From Lactifluus volemus (lineage: Eukaryota > Basidiomycota > Agaricomycetes > Russulales > Russulaceae), in NCBI GenBank assembly GCA_022376515.1, contig WTXI01000009.1, forward strand, positions 496,001 through 560,000: a stretch of DNA of 64,000 nucleotides, written 5' to 3'. The translations under genes and the position numbers were made by a program. The notes beneath the pieces are model-generated. The model did not search any database. It had not been told where the DNA came from and was given only the letters and a program-made list of their open reading frames with translations. This document shows positions 11,177 to 20,736 of the stretch, piece after piece. Positions within the stretch are counted from its first letter, which is position 1; the number at the start of each line of letters is the position of its first letter.

Positions 11177-12870
11177 CTATCGCAGTTGCGTAAGTCTCAC
11201 GCTCGTATCGCCGCCGGCCTCGTGTAACGCAAACGACGATGCGGCGAGCATCAACAGCAAGAACATGTCATTCATCGGGAGCGCCTCGGTCTGGAACACG
11301 GCCTGCATGAAGGGGCGTAGACGAGCCCGAGCAGCGAGAGGAACGAAATCGCGACGGTGACGAGCAGCATCCGGTTCTGCATCAGACCACAGCCAAGCCC
11401 GCAGCTTTGGATGGCCGAGACGAGGTCGAGGAAGACAAAGCAGGAAAATGTCTGTTTTTTTTTGCTCTCCGTGAGTAAGATACAGTGTTGGGGCACTCCT
11501 TGACACACTTTCACTCCTTGACACAGTAAGCCTTATCACTCTCAAATCTCGTCCATTCACTTAACTTGACTAACAAAAGTTAATCTGTTATGTCTACTCT
11601 ATACATATAAAAAATCTCAAATTTTTTGAACAAGTCGTTAGGGCAGCATACTGGTCATTACACCAAATTTAGCATTTTTTTGATTGTACCAACTTTTCGA
11701 CCACTCATGTACAGATATTCTGATAGATTACAGTGGTTCTAAAAATTACGCATGAAGCGCGCTGACATTGGCAACAATTTGACTACCTAAATGAGTAAAT
11801 CGGGCAACAATTGGTGTCTTGAAAAATCAGACAAAACAGATGGCTTGATGAGTGGGAGTCTGCGTGACATTTGCGTGAAAGCCCGATCCAATCGACCTCG
11901 CATCCCCTCACATATCACTTTGGATTGACAGCTGATTAGCGTTGTGGGAACGTAGATAACAGGTGTCACAAGGGTGTACACTGTAGAGGATCGTGCATGG
12001 ACACATCAATGTCGGTTGTATAAACACTGATGGCTGAAAGGTAATATACTACAACCACCATAATCTACTGATCAGATGCCAGTTTGTGGCATGGACCCCA
12101 ACTCATCTATTGTCGGAGAACGAGACAAAAGGATAAGGTAGAATCCGAACAGAGTATTCCGAGTGACGAAGTGTTCGATGGATGGACGCTGAAAAAACGA
12201 CACGCACTCGGATTCGCCAGGTGATGATCGGCTCGGCTTTCTTCCGTGGCGGCTTGCGCATCATGTCATGGTCAACGGGGTCGACGCCAAGCGACTGGCT
12301 CGGAGGACCTGAAATTCTGTGACTGTTAGCTCATTTCGTGTGAGGGTGCCTGGATCAACCAATTTCAGTTGACAAACAGAACAGGGAAGCAGACGAGTGG
12401 CACCTGTCTTGTCGGAGCAGATCACGGAAACAGAGCCAAGTGCCTCAACTGAATGGATCTTCTTGACAACCGCCCTGCGCTTTGCCATGGGCAACACTCC
12501 AAGTGCGAGTCGTTGGCGAGCAGGTGAATCTGTTCTCCGTCGCGAATGATGAGGCAGTGGTGGGGAACGAGCTTGCTAAGCGCTTCAAGCGATTGCTCTG
12601 AGCGTTGTCCCTGCACAAAGCCAACTGAAATGGTGGGTACGATGGTTTATAGGGTGAGAGCAGGGAGGGAAGGAATACGGACCGGTGAGGACAATGACGA
12701 TAGCGATGCTGATGCTGATGGCGTCGTCGATATTACCCATAATAGCACTGACGACTGTACTTGCACATGTGAGAAGGATAATCGGACTCTCGTAAAGATT
12801 TTGGCAAACTTGAAGATGGGTGGTTAAGGCGCCGAGACTGAAAATTCATTGTAGCCATGAACCTGACGGA
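11177..12870 (-). pseudogene. PMR1-type P-type Ca2+ ATPase, internally deleted
   Basis: Two separated fragments of a Golgi/secretory-pathway Ca2+ pump. The N-terminal part (12,870-12,260) carries the early membrane region (SPIILLTC, VSAIMGNIDDAIS, IAIVIVLT), then the start of the actuator region ([17 protein letters not shown]), and [18 protein letters not shown] leading into the phosphorylation motif ICSDKTG. An apparent intron splits DKTG from [12 protein letters not shown]. The C-terminal part (11,465-11,190) holds the last membrane helices (FVFLDLVSAIQ, GLGCGLMQNRML, FMQAVFQTEALPM, FALHEA). The nucleotide-binding and hinge domains expected between them are missing: 11,470-12,255 shows no similarity, and the remaining frames are shifted. 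It cannot encode an active pump. Confidence 0.75.
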
Positions 12871-13456
12871 GGGAAGGAAGATGGCGGCGGTCAACCCATG
12901 TATGGTGGAGGTTCCAAACTGCGGAAACACGTCTTTCCAGACCCATTCCTTTAGGAGGAGAAACAGGTGTGGAATGGCGAATAAACAGACTTCTGCATCA
13001 AAATACGAGTGTTTAGCTGATGGCGTCTCCTCAGTCTTGGGAGTAGGAAGGTATCCGTTTTTTTCAGGGCTGCCTCCGTCATTCACACCTCTCACCAGAC
13101 CAACCAACTTGCTCCAGAGAGCGGACGGACCCTGCTCAGTGACAGCAGAGCGAATGTGGCCTGTGCACCAGGAGTAGGGTGCATGTCATCATCTGGGTAA
13201 GTTGAAGAAAAATACGTGCCCGCAGGTGGATGCTGGTCGGGGTGGGTAATGTGGTGAACGACGGGTATAAGTAGACGAGCTTGGGTACGATAGCAAGGGG
13301 TTGTGGCCTGACGAATGGACTAGGGAGAAGGTCTGTCGAGGATGAGGATGTCTTTGCTCGTGTCCGCGAGTCTTCACGCAACGTATCACACTTCCCACGC
13401 TCCTCGTCTTATCTTGTACGCTAACTTACCTATCTGAAGGACATTTCTCAGCATGG
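12871..13456. other. Spacer upstream of the ATPase fragment
   Basis: Minus-strand frames just upstream of the ATPase remnant (12,870-13,107, including LLKEWVWKDVFPQFG) may be decayed upstream coding sequence or intron. I cannot assign them. The rest shows no gene. Confidence 0.35.
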
Positions 13457-13464
13457 ACCTACCG

Positions 13465-13472
13465 TATTTAAA
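13465..13472 (+). promoter_or_regulatory. TATA box of ISG12-like locus 1
   Basis: The sequence tatttaaa lies 85-92 nt before the ATG at 13,557, followed by a pyrimidine-rich leader. The spacing fits a TATA box of a short-leader fungal gene. Confidence 0.45.
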
Positions 13473-13556
13473 CCCTCCCACCTCCAACGTGTTCGATGCC
13501 CTCCTTTTAACCAAGCCTTTTCAACTCGATAACCTTCCATTTCCTGCTCTCTTACA

Positions 13557-13882
13557 ATGGGCTGTAAGTGACGGTGCCACAATAGCGCCTACAGTATATA
13601 TTGGTGCTTACACTTAGTACTTACCACCATCGCTATTGGAGTCGCTGGTGCAGGTACCAGCGCTGTCCTCGTTCCCCTTTTGGTCCCAGTAGTGGTCGGC
13701 GTTTGTGCTGCTGGGCCCGTTTCTGGTGAGTTCCCCCCAAGTCGTGTAGAATGATTCCACGAACAAACTGGAGCTTATAGGCTCGATCGCCAAGCTGCAT
13801 TGATAACGTTGCCGCTGGCCTTTTACGGCGCTCGGCCGTCAGTGGCTTGACAGGCGCCGGTCTCGCTGCCCTACTCATATGA
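13557..13882 (+). pseudogene. ISG12/IFI6-like small hydrophobic protein, locus 1 (damaged)
   Basis: Exon 1 is just ATGGGCT before a GTAAGT donor. Exon 2 (after acttag) encodes TTIAIGVAGAGTSAVLVPLL and ends in AAGPVS before a second donor GTGAGT. Exon 3 (after cttatag) begins GSIA, then needs a 1-nt shift to read DNVAAGLL and the end GLTGAGLAALLI, stop at 13,880-13,882. Compared with locus 2, the middle of exon 3 (the FAIVQS..MGG stretch) is missing. Gene layout, splice sites and the Gly/Ala pattern are those of the interferon-induced 6-16 family, which are tiny membrane proteins placed in mitochondrial or other organelle membranes in animals. The function in fungi is unknown to me. Probably a broken paralogue. 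Confidence 0.6.
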
Positions 13883-14283
13883 GATCTGAGCTGTATCCTT
13901 TGTACTGCTCGGAACGCTCTCGCTCTCTGCGTCTCGTTCTGTTGATAATCAAAAGTATTTGTCTGTAACATGTGGTGGCGGTTTTGATCTGAGAATAAAT
14001 ACGATTACCCGCAGAGGCAGAGCTCTAACTAAAACTGGATGCGCTCGCCACATTCGAGTCCCGATAAGCACTTCCATAGGGAACCGCAATTACTGTATCT
14101 GAACACTACGCTTCTCGGCATGTGACTACTGTAATGTATAGAAGCCTTGCAGCTCCAACGTTTTCGACGCTCCCATCTCCTGCCGACTTCCATCAGGCTT
14201 TCTTCAACCCCATACCCTTTTATCTCGTCCATCGAATACCCCTCTTCTCACTCGGCTTCTATCTCCTGTTTTCGAACAATACC
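13883..14283. other. Spacer between ISG12-like loci 1 and 2
   Basis: Contains the 3' end of locus 1 and a pyrimidine-rich promoter-like stretch (14,170-14,280) similar in style to the leader of locus 1. No other gene seen. Confidence 0.4.
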
Positions 14284-14696
14284 CTCAGGCTGTAGGTAAC
14301 GTGCCACATTGGCGCCCGTTTAGTCCAATCAAAATATTGTTGTGCTTAATGCTGGTCTCACTTAGGGATGACCACCATAGCTATCGGTGCCGTTGGTGTA
14401 GCCGCGGGCCTTATGTTTGCACCGAGATTGGTCCCTGTCTGTCTGGGCCTGATTGGCTTCAGTGCTATGGGCCCGTCGCTGGTGAGTTCCCCAAGTCACA
14501 TAGAATGAATAATCCATCTGCTCATACGAACAAACCGGCCGCAACAATACAGGCTGCCATTGGAAATGTCGTGGGTGGAAGTCTCTTTGCCATAGTCCAA
14601 AGTGTAACCATGGGTGGGGCAATCCCTGCTGCTATTTCGGCAATCTTTGCAACCTTGATTGGCCTTATAACTGCTGGTCTCTCCCTGCTCATCTAA
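14284..14696 (+). CDS. ISG12/IFI6-like small hydrophobic protein, locus 2 (intact, 85 aa)
   Basis: I place the start at ATG 14,368 in the exon that follows the acceptor cttag. Exon 14,368-14,481 (38 codons) reads MTTIAIGAVGVAAGLMFAP and ends at GTGAGT. Exon 14,553-14,696 (47 codons plus stop) reads AAIGNVVGGSLFAIVQS, MGGAIPAAISAIFAT and ends GLSLLI. Both exons are in phase, giving 85 aa. The AIGNV..GSL.A..QS..MGG pattern is the signature of the interferon-induced 6-16/ISG12 family, and two hydrophobic helices are expected. By analogy with locus 1 there may be an upstream mini-exon (14,284-14,291), but its ATG is not present here. It lies in the gap between two copies of an NLR block. Any role beside the NLR is speculation. 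Confidence 0.62.
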
Positions 14697-16084
14697 CATC
14701 TGATCTGTATCTATTGTACTGCGTAGTACGTAGAACATTCTCTGTAACGTTCTCCTGCCAGTGCTCCGTGTCTTGTTTGTATGTTGGCATCGTAGATAGT
14801 CACAATCAAATGCGTCTACCACCTGTAAAGCGGGGAAATGTTTATAGGCATGCAGTACATGATTTGGCGCCGCGGTGCTGTACGGTCAGCGTGGGGACGA
14901 ATGGGCGGCTTGGCGAAGCAAGGCAGGGTGCGCAAGGCAAGATTGGTGCGCAGGCATAATCATGAGGTAATAGGCGCCAGCCTGGAAACGTGGGGGTGAG
15001 CAGGAAGCAGGAGAGCGGGAACGGGAACGTATTCTTGGCTTGCCAGTGCCAAAGCGGAGCATGCGAAGGTGCTGGTAGTATCTCCGTACCAGTAGAAGAG
15101 CAAGGATAACAAAACTCGTTGCCTGAGACGATCCCACGGACCCACGCTGCATCTGATATTCCGTGGAGTGATTACTTGCCCTCGCGAGCACCCAAAATAT
15201 GGCCATGACTGGTAAACCTGCCCCAGCTTTCAAGGTTTCTCTTATGCTGATACGCCATTTGGGTATGGTGCACGCTCTCGTTGAGTTGCCATGACGCCAA
15301 TAGTAAGAACAGAGTCCAAACAGTCAAAGGTCAAATGATACAACGCGTGGAGTGGAGAAACCGCAGTCAGTTCCGATAGCCGAAGCTTCAAATTGCTGGT
15401 TCTGCACAATGTAAAGACTGTACTCGTTCCGCGAGCAAGTACTAGTACATACGCACACTTCGGGAAATGCCCTGGTCGATCTCCATGGGCACGCACCCAG
15501 AATTTAGTAAACCATGGCACTCTTGGAAGGGCTGTCTTTTCACGACTAGGGGAAGCACTGGCAGACTCGGAGTCGGCCGTAGATTCGTAGACGCGCTTTC
15601 GGCCAACTCTTGTTCAAGACAACAGAGGTGCCAGTGCGTTGGTTGCATCTCCGTCACGCGCAGGAAATACAGGTATCGCAGAGTGTGTGGTCCTAAAGGT
15701 GAGGGAATTGCTGCATCCGCCCCGTAGTTCCTTAGGACTTTGAGTCGGTGTGGCAGCACCAGGTCCGAGTCCGCGTCGTGTCCACGTATCTGATCTCCGC
15801 AACAGTTTATCATCTCCGCCTGATTCCGTCAAACTCCTTCCATTGTCGAACTCAACTAGAAAAGATCACTACATTAACTATATGCGAACGCAAAAAAAAA
15901 ACAGGTGTTCGAGAATAGCGTTTGACATGTGATATGTGACAGGATATCTAAGCTTGCTGCTGCAAAGAGGATCCATGCACTCTCCTCATCTGCCAGCTTC
16001 GAGCCAGCTTTCTTCAATTCTATCCCCTTTGACTTCTTGAACGCCTTCCCCTTATCTTTGATCTATATTTTCTGCTTTCCGATT
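14697..16084 (-). other. Unrecognised membrane-protein-like fragments
   Basis: Minus-strand frames between 15,830 and 14,960 string together into something protein-like: LVLPHRLKVLRNYGADAAI, then CRTSNLKLRLSELTAV with ALYHLTFDCLDSVLTI, then GLPVMAIFWVLARAS and SFVILALLLVRRYYQHLRML. The alternation of hydrophobic stretches with possible GT..AG junctions suggests exons of a decayed multi-pass membrane protein. I do not recognise the family, the frames do not join cleanly, and copies A and B do not contain it. From 15,830 to 16,084 I see no gene. Confidence 0.3.
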
Positions 16085-16390
16085 ATGATAGGTGGTAAGT
16101 GCTGGTGCCCACTGAGTCCAATATATCTGTGCTATAACCCATCGCACCTAGTTATCTTGGCACTAGGCATGAGTGCAGCTGGCGCGATTGCTGGTGCTCT
16201 CCTCACACAGGCGTGGTTCCTGCAAGCCTGACCTTCATCGCAGGGACAATCGCCAGTACGTTTCTCTGCTGGCATCCAGGTCAGGTAGAACTCACCAATG
16301 GGTGGAGCTGCTGCCACGGCCGTCGTTGCGAGGATCGCAAGTATAGCCGCAAGGGCAGCTGGCGTGAGGTATAAGCATAGCAAGGGAGGG
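16085..16390 (+). pseudogene. ISG12/IFI6-like small hydrophobic protein, locus 3 (remnant)
   Basis: A mini-exon ATGATAGGTG precedes GTAAGT, as in locus 1. The following exon encodes LALGMSAAGAIAGALLTQ, but its frame stops soon after. The C-terminal part survives in another frame as MGGAAATAVVARIASIAARA (16,298 on) and ends near KHSKG. The open frame then runs on into copy B, whose first bases start only about 50 nt downstream. This is the family pattern of locus 2, disrupted by small indels. Confidence 0.55.
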
Positions 16391-16439
16391 AACAACAAGA
16401 CGAGGGCGGCAAGGAGGCTACGACAAAACTAAGGCTAGT

Positions 16440-16924
16440 GCGACAACGACTGATTCAAATAATACAACAAATACTCTGGCAACTACGACGAAGGTTGGAG
16501 GCACGATGGAAAGGGGGAGTGACTGGGAAGCAAGGAGAAAGTAAGGAAGTGCGAGAAGCGTAGAGGCGAGTAAAATGGCTTGGTGACTCGGATGAAATAT
16601 GAGAGGACAACGGGAGCAAAGGGGTATTTTGAACTGTTTACTACTTCTTTGACTCTACTGAATACACGGACATTGGCCAGGATAGTAACAGAGTACGCAT
16701 GGTTGCTGAGAGGCCGTAAACAGAGCACCGCATATACGGACCAGTAGAGGCCCATATAATGCGAGGGGCGAATCGGGACACCGTCTCGATCTCATCCTCC
16801 GCATGTCCAGCAACCTGGTCAAGCTCCTTACTCGTAGCGTCGTTTCCGGTACACCTTGCGAGCTTCTCAGCTATAAGAACATGAGAAGAAGCAAAAAAGA
16901 GGCAGTCGTTTCATACACGTAAGA
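16440..16924. other. Duplicated non-coding flank (copy B)
   Basis: Counterpart of 1-451. No frame is conserved between the two copies and no gene is recognised. Confidence 0.6.
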
Positions 16925-19001
16925 AGTCACATACCTAGTTCCTTCACCTGTTTCTGGCACTTCCACTCGCGTTCGACGAGTTCCAAGTAGACGATGTGCT
17001 TGACTGCGACGTGACCCACTACAAACAATAGTTGGCTCAGCTCGAATGCGTCCCCAGTGTCATCGCTCTTCGCGGTGTTCCCCGTTAGAGCTCCCTGCAT
17101 CGATCCAGGCACGGTTGAGATCAGCGCCTGCGCACTCGGCGGTGTATCCTCATCCATCGCATCCTCATCCGGTACCACAAACGACACCTGTTCTTCGGCA
17201 GCAGAGGGTACCGGTCTCTCTTGCCGGAGGAACGCGCGCCGCGATAGGATCTTGATAAGCGTATTGCTCAACACTTACGGCTGGTCTCCGAGCGCATAGG
17301 CGGTGCTGATGGCATGTTCGGCGAGCGCAAACCGTTCGCGTGAGCGACATGGGTGCTCAATAGCTTCTTGCAGTTTGCGGTAGATGAGACCATCCATGTC
17401 AAGGCGGGCTCGCCGCCATCCTCGGCTCTGGAGGACTCGGGTTCGTCCTCGTCCATGATGCTGTCGACCTCGTCCGAAACATCATCATCCTCATCAATAT
17501 CCATCGCGGACGCCTGTTCAATGACAATCAACAGCAAACTCATTGTTTGAGAGGGGACGGCATTTACCGCAATCGCTTCTTTACGGGCAGAGCCGTAGAA
17601 GACTCCGCAGCCTCATCCCCGTCCGCTTCGCCCGTGTTTCCAGATAGCGCGTCGTCTAGCACCTTTTCCGTTTTCTGCAACTCCTTTACCATTTCACGAT
17701 ACCGATCTTCCCACTCCTCCATCTCGAGCAAGCCGCTGTGCATCAATCCGTACGGATGCGTCACCATCAGCCTGACGATCAACGAAATCGCGTTCCTGCG
17801 CACGCCTGCCACCTTGTCCTCGAGCGCGGACACCGCCGCGCGAGTGATGGCGAGGCGCTCTTGGGAAATTTCACGGGCAGGTCGCAGAGTCGGCTGAGGG
17901 CAGTGAACACTTTGGAGCAGACGGACGAAAGGTTGAGAGTGCGCTCGAGGAGCAAATAGTAGAGACCGTTGAGCTGTTTCTGCGTCTGGTGCGCATCGCT
18001 CGTGAGGTCTTCAGAGACAGCCGATGATTTCGACGATCGCCACTGTGCTTAGTACGTCGTACTGTAAGGCCCCATAGACAGTCGAAAAGAATGAGAGAGT
18101 GTGTAGGAACATGTACCTCTGAGTCCAAGTGCACGATCAGCAAGCTAATCTGTTTCAGGACTGCTCGCGGAGCCCACTCTGCGAATTGCGTGAGGAATCT
18201 AGAAAAGTTCCTTGGACCCTTGGTATCTTGCAAATTGAAGCTCTTCGCAGTGATCTCGCAGAGGATCTCCTCACCGAGTTGTGCATGGTCGATTCCTTCA
18301 ACAACACGTTAAGACATTCTGCCATGGGTTCGGAGAGATGCTCGTAGTACTGCAAGGATTGCATGATCGAGATTGGGCGGCAGGTCCGTACCCATGATGT
18401 TTGACCACGAGACAGATGACTTTGTAGACTCCAAGCTTGATAGGCTGGCACTTCATGTACTGCTCATTTCCATTGCGTGGTACGTAGGTGCAGTGAGACA
18501 CCTACCGAGCAAGGGACGTTTTGCCCTATAGTAAGCGAAGCTGATACGGCGACCTTGTGAGGAAATGACGCACCCGATAAAAGTATCCCTCTCCCCGCTC
18601 ACAGTCCAAATCTTGGACGTCTTCAACTTCAAAACCTTGGCAATCAGCATAAGAATAGGCACAATTTGGTCTTTCCATGACCATTTGGCTGCCTTGTTCT
18701 TGGAAGTAACTCTCGATTGCGTTGCCTTTCCACCCCGTCCTTTCCGAGACTTTCCGGACCTTCTCCACCAAGCGGCCGACCAGTTGAGGAAGAAGGCATA
18801 CATCTCCATCAGTACTTTATGCACGTCTGCTGGTCTTCGTGATAGATGTCGTGCGCGGCAGCATCCACCTCCGCGGCAAAGCCAGACATGATAACGTCGA
18901 GTAGTTTGTTCATCAAGATACCGGGCCCTGCATTGACGCATTTGAGGAAAGAGCACAGGATGTAAAACGTATCTGGAGATGTGACGGCTTCGAAGGACTC
19001 T

Positions 19002-19011
19002 GCTATGGCTC

Positions 19012-19013
<2 letters not shown>
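19002..19013. repeat. Target-site duplication, left
   Basis: The 12 bases gctatggctcgg stand directly before the poly-T tract and recur at 19,932-19,943. Copy A has the sequence once, at 2,603-2,614. Two or three following T residues could extend the match. Confidence 0.9.
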
Positions 19014-19042
<29 letters not shown>

Positions 19043-19931
19043 GGAATTGGGGTTTAGAGTCCCCGCGTGTATTGCGACAAGACTTGCTAACAACATAGTA
19101 TACGAAATTCTGTGCGTAAAGGGTAAAGAACAAAGACTAACTAGTTTGAACCGGTGTGCGACACCTTAGTGCATCATACCAAGACGGCCCCGAAGAAGGG
19201 GGTAACCCAATTACCCAAAGGGCCCCCCAACCCGGGCTGGACTCGAACCAGACGCGTCGTCTCCTAGCAGTAGAGACCCCGCCCTAAACCCACAAGATGA
19301 ATAAGCGCATAGATATGGCAGCGAAAAAATGGAAGGGGAGAAAAGAAAGTGTCTAATAAGAGGAGCAGAAAAAGGAGGAGGAAAGCTGGCCATGCCGGCG
19401 GAGGGAGGGGGGCCTAGCAGGAGGGGGGTTCGCCCGGAGGCGACCGATCGGGACGCCGAGGCCGTGCGGCGATCAAAGGGCTGGAGGGGTGGCCACAAGG
19501 ACCGGAGAAAGCCGGGAAGGGCAGTCAGGAGGGGTGATGCATGAGGCACCGGGCAGGAGGATTCCAAGGGGACCACGAGGCAGGGCCAAGGGCCCCAAAG
19601 GCGGCGGCGAGGCCGCAAGACGGGAGGGGTGGGCCAGAGGGGAGGGTGAGGAGGGTGCCAGAGGGAGCCAGAGCGTCCGACGGGGCTTGCAGGAGGGGTG
19701 GGTCTGACCAGGGTCAGGGCAGCCAAAAACAAGGCTGGGAGGGGGACGTGGGCAACGACCCGGGGCCAACAAGGGCCATGAGGGGTGAGTGGGGACCACA
19801 ATTCGGGAGGGGTGGGCTGGAGGGGAGGGCAGGAGGAGAGAGCAGGAGGGGGGGAGTGAGAGGACGCTACTGCGCTGAGGCAAGGGCAAGTAGACTAGTG
19901 GGATGGTGGTGGTAAGAAGGAAAGGAGCCTG
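19014..19931 (-). mobile_element. Poly(A)-tailed non-autonomous retroelement (SINE-like)
   Basis: On the minus strand this 918-bp insert ends in 29 A residues (plus-strand T run 19,014-19,042) and is flanked by the 12-bp duplication, the hallmark of target-primed reverse transcription. It has no coding domain for reverse transcriptase. On the minus strand a perfect Pol III B-box-like GGTTCGAGTCC (19,249-19,239) lies in a T-arm-like hairpin (CTGG/CCAG), with a weaker A-box-like TGGGTTTAGGGCGG about 40 nt before it. The 5' two thirds (19,931-19,300) are pyrimidine-rich on that strand and contain at least six spaced CACCCCTC motifs. That is unusual for a plain SINE, because the tRNA-like part is internal rather than at the 5' end. 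It may be a composite or a LINE-derived non-autonomous family. Confidence 0.8.
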
Positions 19932-19943
19932 GCTATGGCTCGG
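19932..19943. repeat. Target-site duplication, right
   Basis: Second copy of gctatggctcgg, after which the condensin frame resumes (ctctgtaataaacg), as in copy A. Confidence 0.9.
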
Positions 19944-20114
19944 TTAGACTCTGTAATAAACGATGAGTGTGGAGGATCTTAGTGAAAGCATTTATGACAC
20001 ACGTTGAAGCAAAGCGTCCATCTCTCCTGGTTGCATCGATCGTATGTAATTTTCATGCTCTATAGAATAGTCCCCTGAATCTTGAGGCTCCTCTTGGAGA
20101 TCAAATTCACTAGC

Positions 20115-20427
20115 TACTAACGGGGGGCCCCCATTTCTGATCAGTCCAATTTTCTTGCCCAACTCTTGCTCAATCACCACAAAATTCAGCCTACAGTATC
20201 TAGTACCATGTGTGACCATATTCCATCCATTTTTTGGGTAGAAATCGTAGTGTGTGGCGAAATAAAAAATAGTGTGTTTGTCACGCCTGACTGCATCGGA
20301 GTTTATAATATTTCCAAACTGGCATGCTTAGCGCTCGCAACAGCCAATCAGAGTCTCAATATGACGTGTGACCATAGCGTGACTGATCAGAAAGGGGGGG
20401 TGATCAGAGAGGGACCCCGCGTTAGTA
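20115..20427. mobile_element. Small inverted-repeat transposon (MITE-like), 313 bp
   Basis: Absent from copy A, where aaattcacta runs on into ccatctagtcg. The ends are inverted repeats: tactaacg at the left and cgttagta at the right. Inside these are related GC-rich stretches and ctgatcagtc / gactgatcag. There is no open frame of note. A diverged relative lies inverted at 35,288-35,440, sharing the gattggctg, gagcgctaagc and acatggtactagata blocks. Flanking bases differ from copy A, so I could not fix the target-site duplication. It sits at the start codon of the condensin fragment. Confidence 0.78.
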
Positions 20428-20736
20428 TCTGGCAGTCGTTGGCCGTTTGTTGCCAGTCCCAAACGCGTCGGTAGGGGCATCGGTCACATGTTCGACGCGT
20501 ATAGTCACAGTCACGCATCACGTCCCGTGCCAGTGAGCGGAAGTGTTACAGTCCAGACGGAGGGAAAATCAGACGACGAAGGCTCACACAGTACCAGAGA
20601 TACATCCCAGCCAAGAAAAGGAATAAACATTTGAAATCTCTTTCATTGAGTATAAGATTCTCGTGAGTGGAAGGATGGTCACGGTTTAGTCTAACAAAGC
20701 AGGACAACAGTCAAGCTACCTTGCATACAATTGATT
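20428..20736. other. Gap between transposon and NLR 3' end (copy B)
   Basis: Counterpart of 2,801-3,101 in copy A, with small differences. No gene. Confidence 0.5.

Larger units (their letters stand above)
16925..20114 (-). pseudogene. Condensin subunit 1 (Cnd1/Ycs4/CAP-D2), N-terminal half, copy B
   Basis: Same truncated gene as in copy A and in places better preserved. The C-terminal part reads FELSQLLFVVGHVAVKHIVY with LELVEREW (16,930-17,045), a motif typical of condensin subunit 1, and ends just beyond. The acidic linker DIDEDDDVSDEVDSIMDEDE and the segment MVTHPYGLMHSGLLEMEEWE are intact. The reading frame is split by a retroelement at 19,014-19,931. A small transposon (20,115-20,427) sits exactly where the start codon should be, immediately before EFDLQEE. 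There are additional 1-2 nt indels. It is a non-functional half gene; an intact Cnd1 must exist elsewhere because the protein is essential in fungi. Confidence 0.82.

Noticed and set aside
19211..19801. 196-codon minus-strand open frame, Pro-rich
   Set aside because: It lies entirely in the low-complexity pyrimidine-rich part of a retroelement insert; amino-acid composition follows base composition and no domain is visible.
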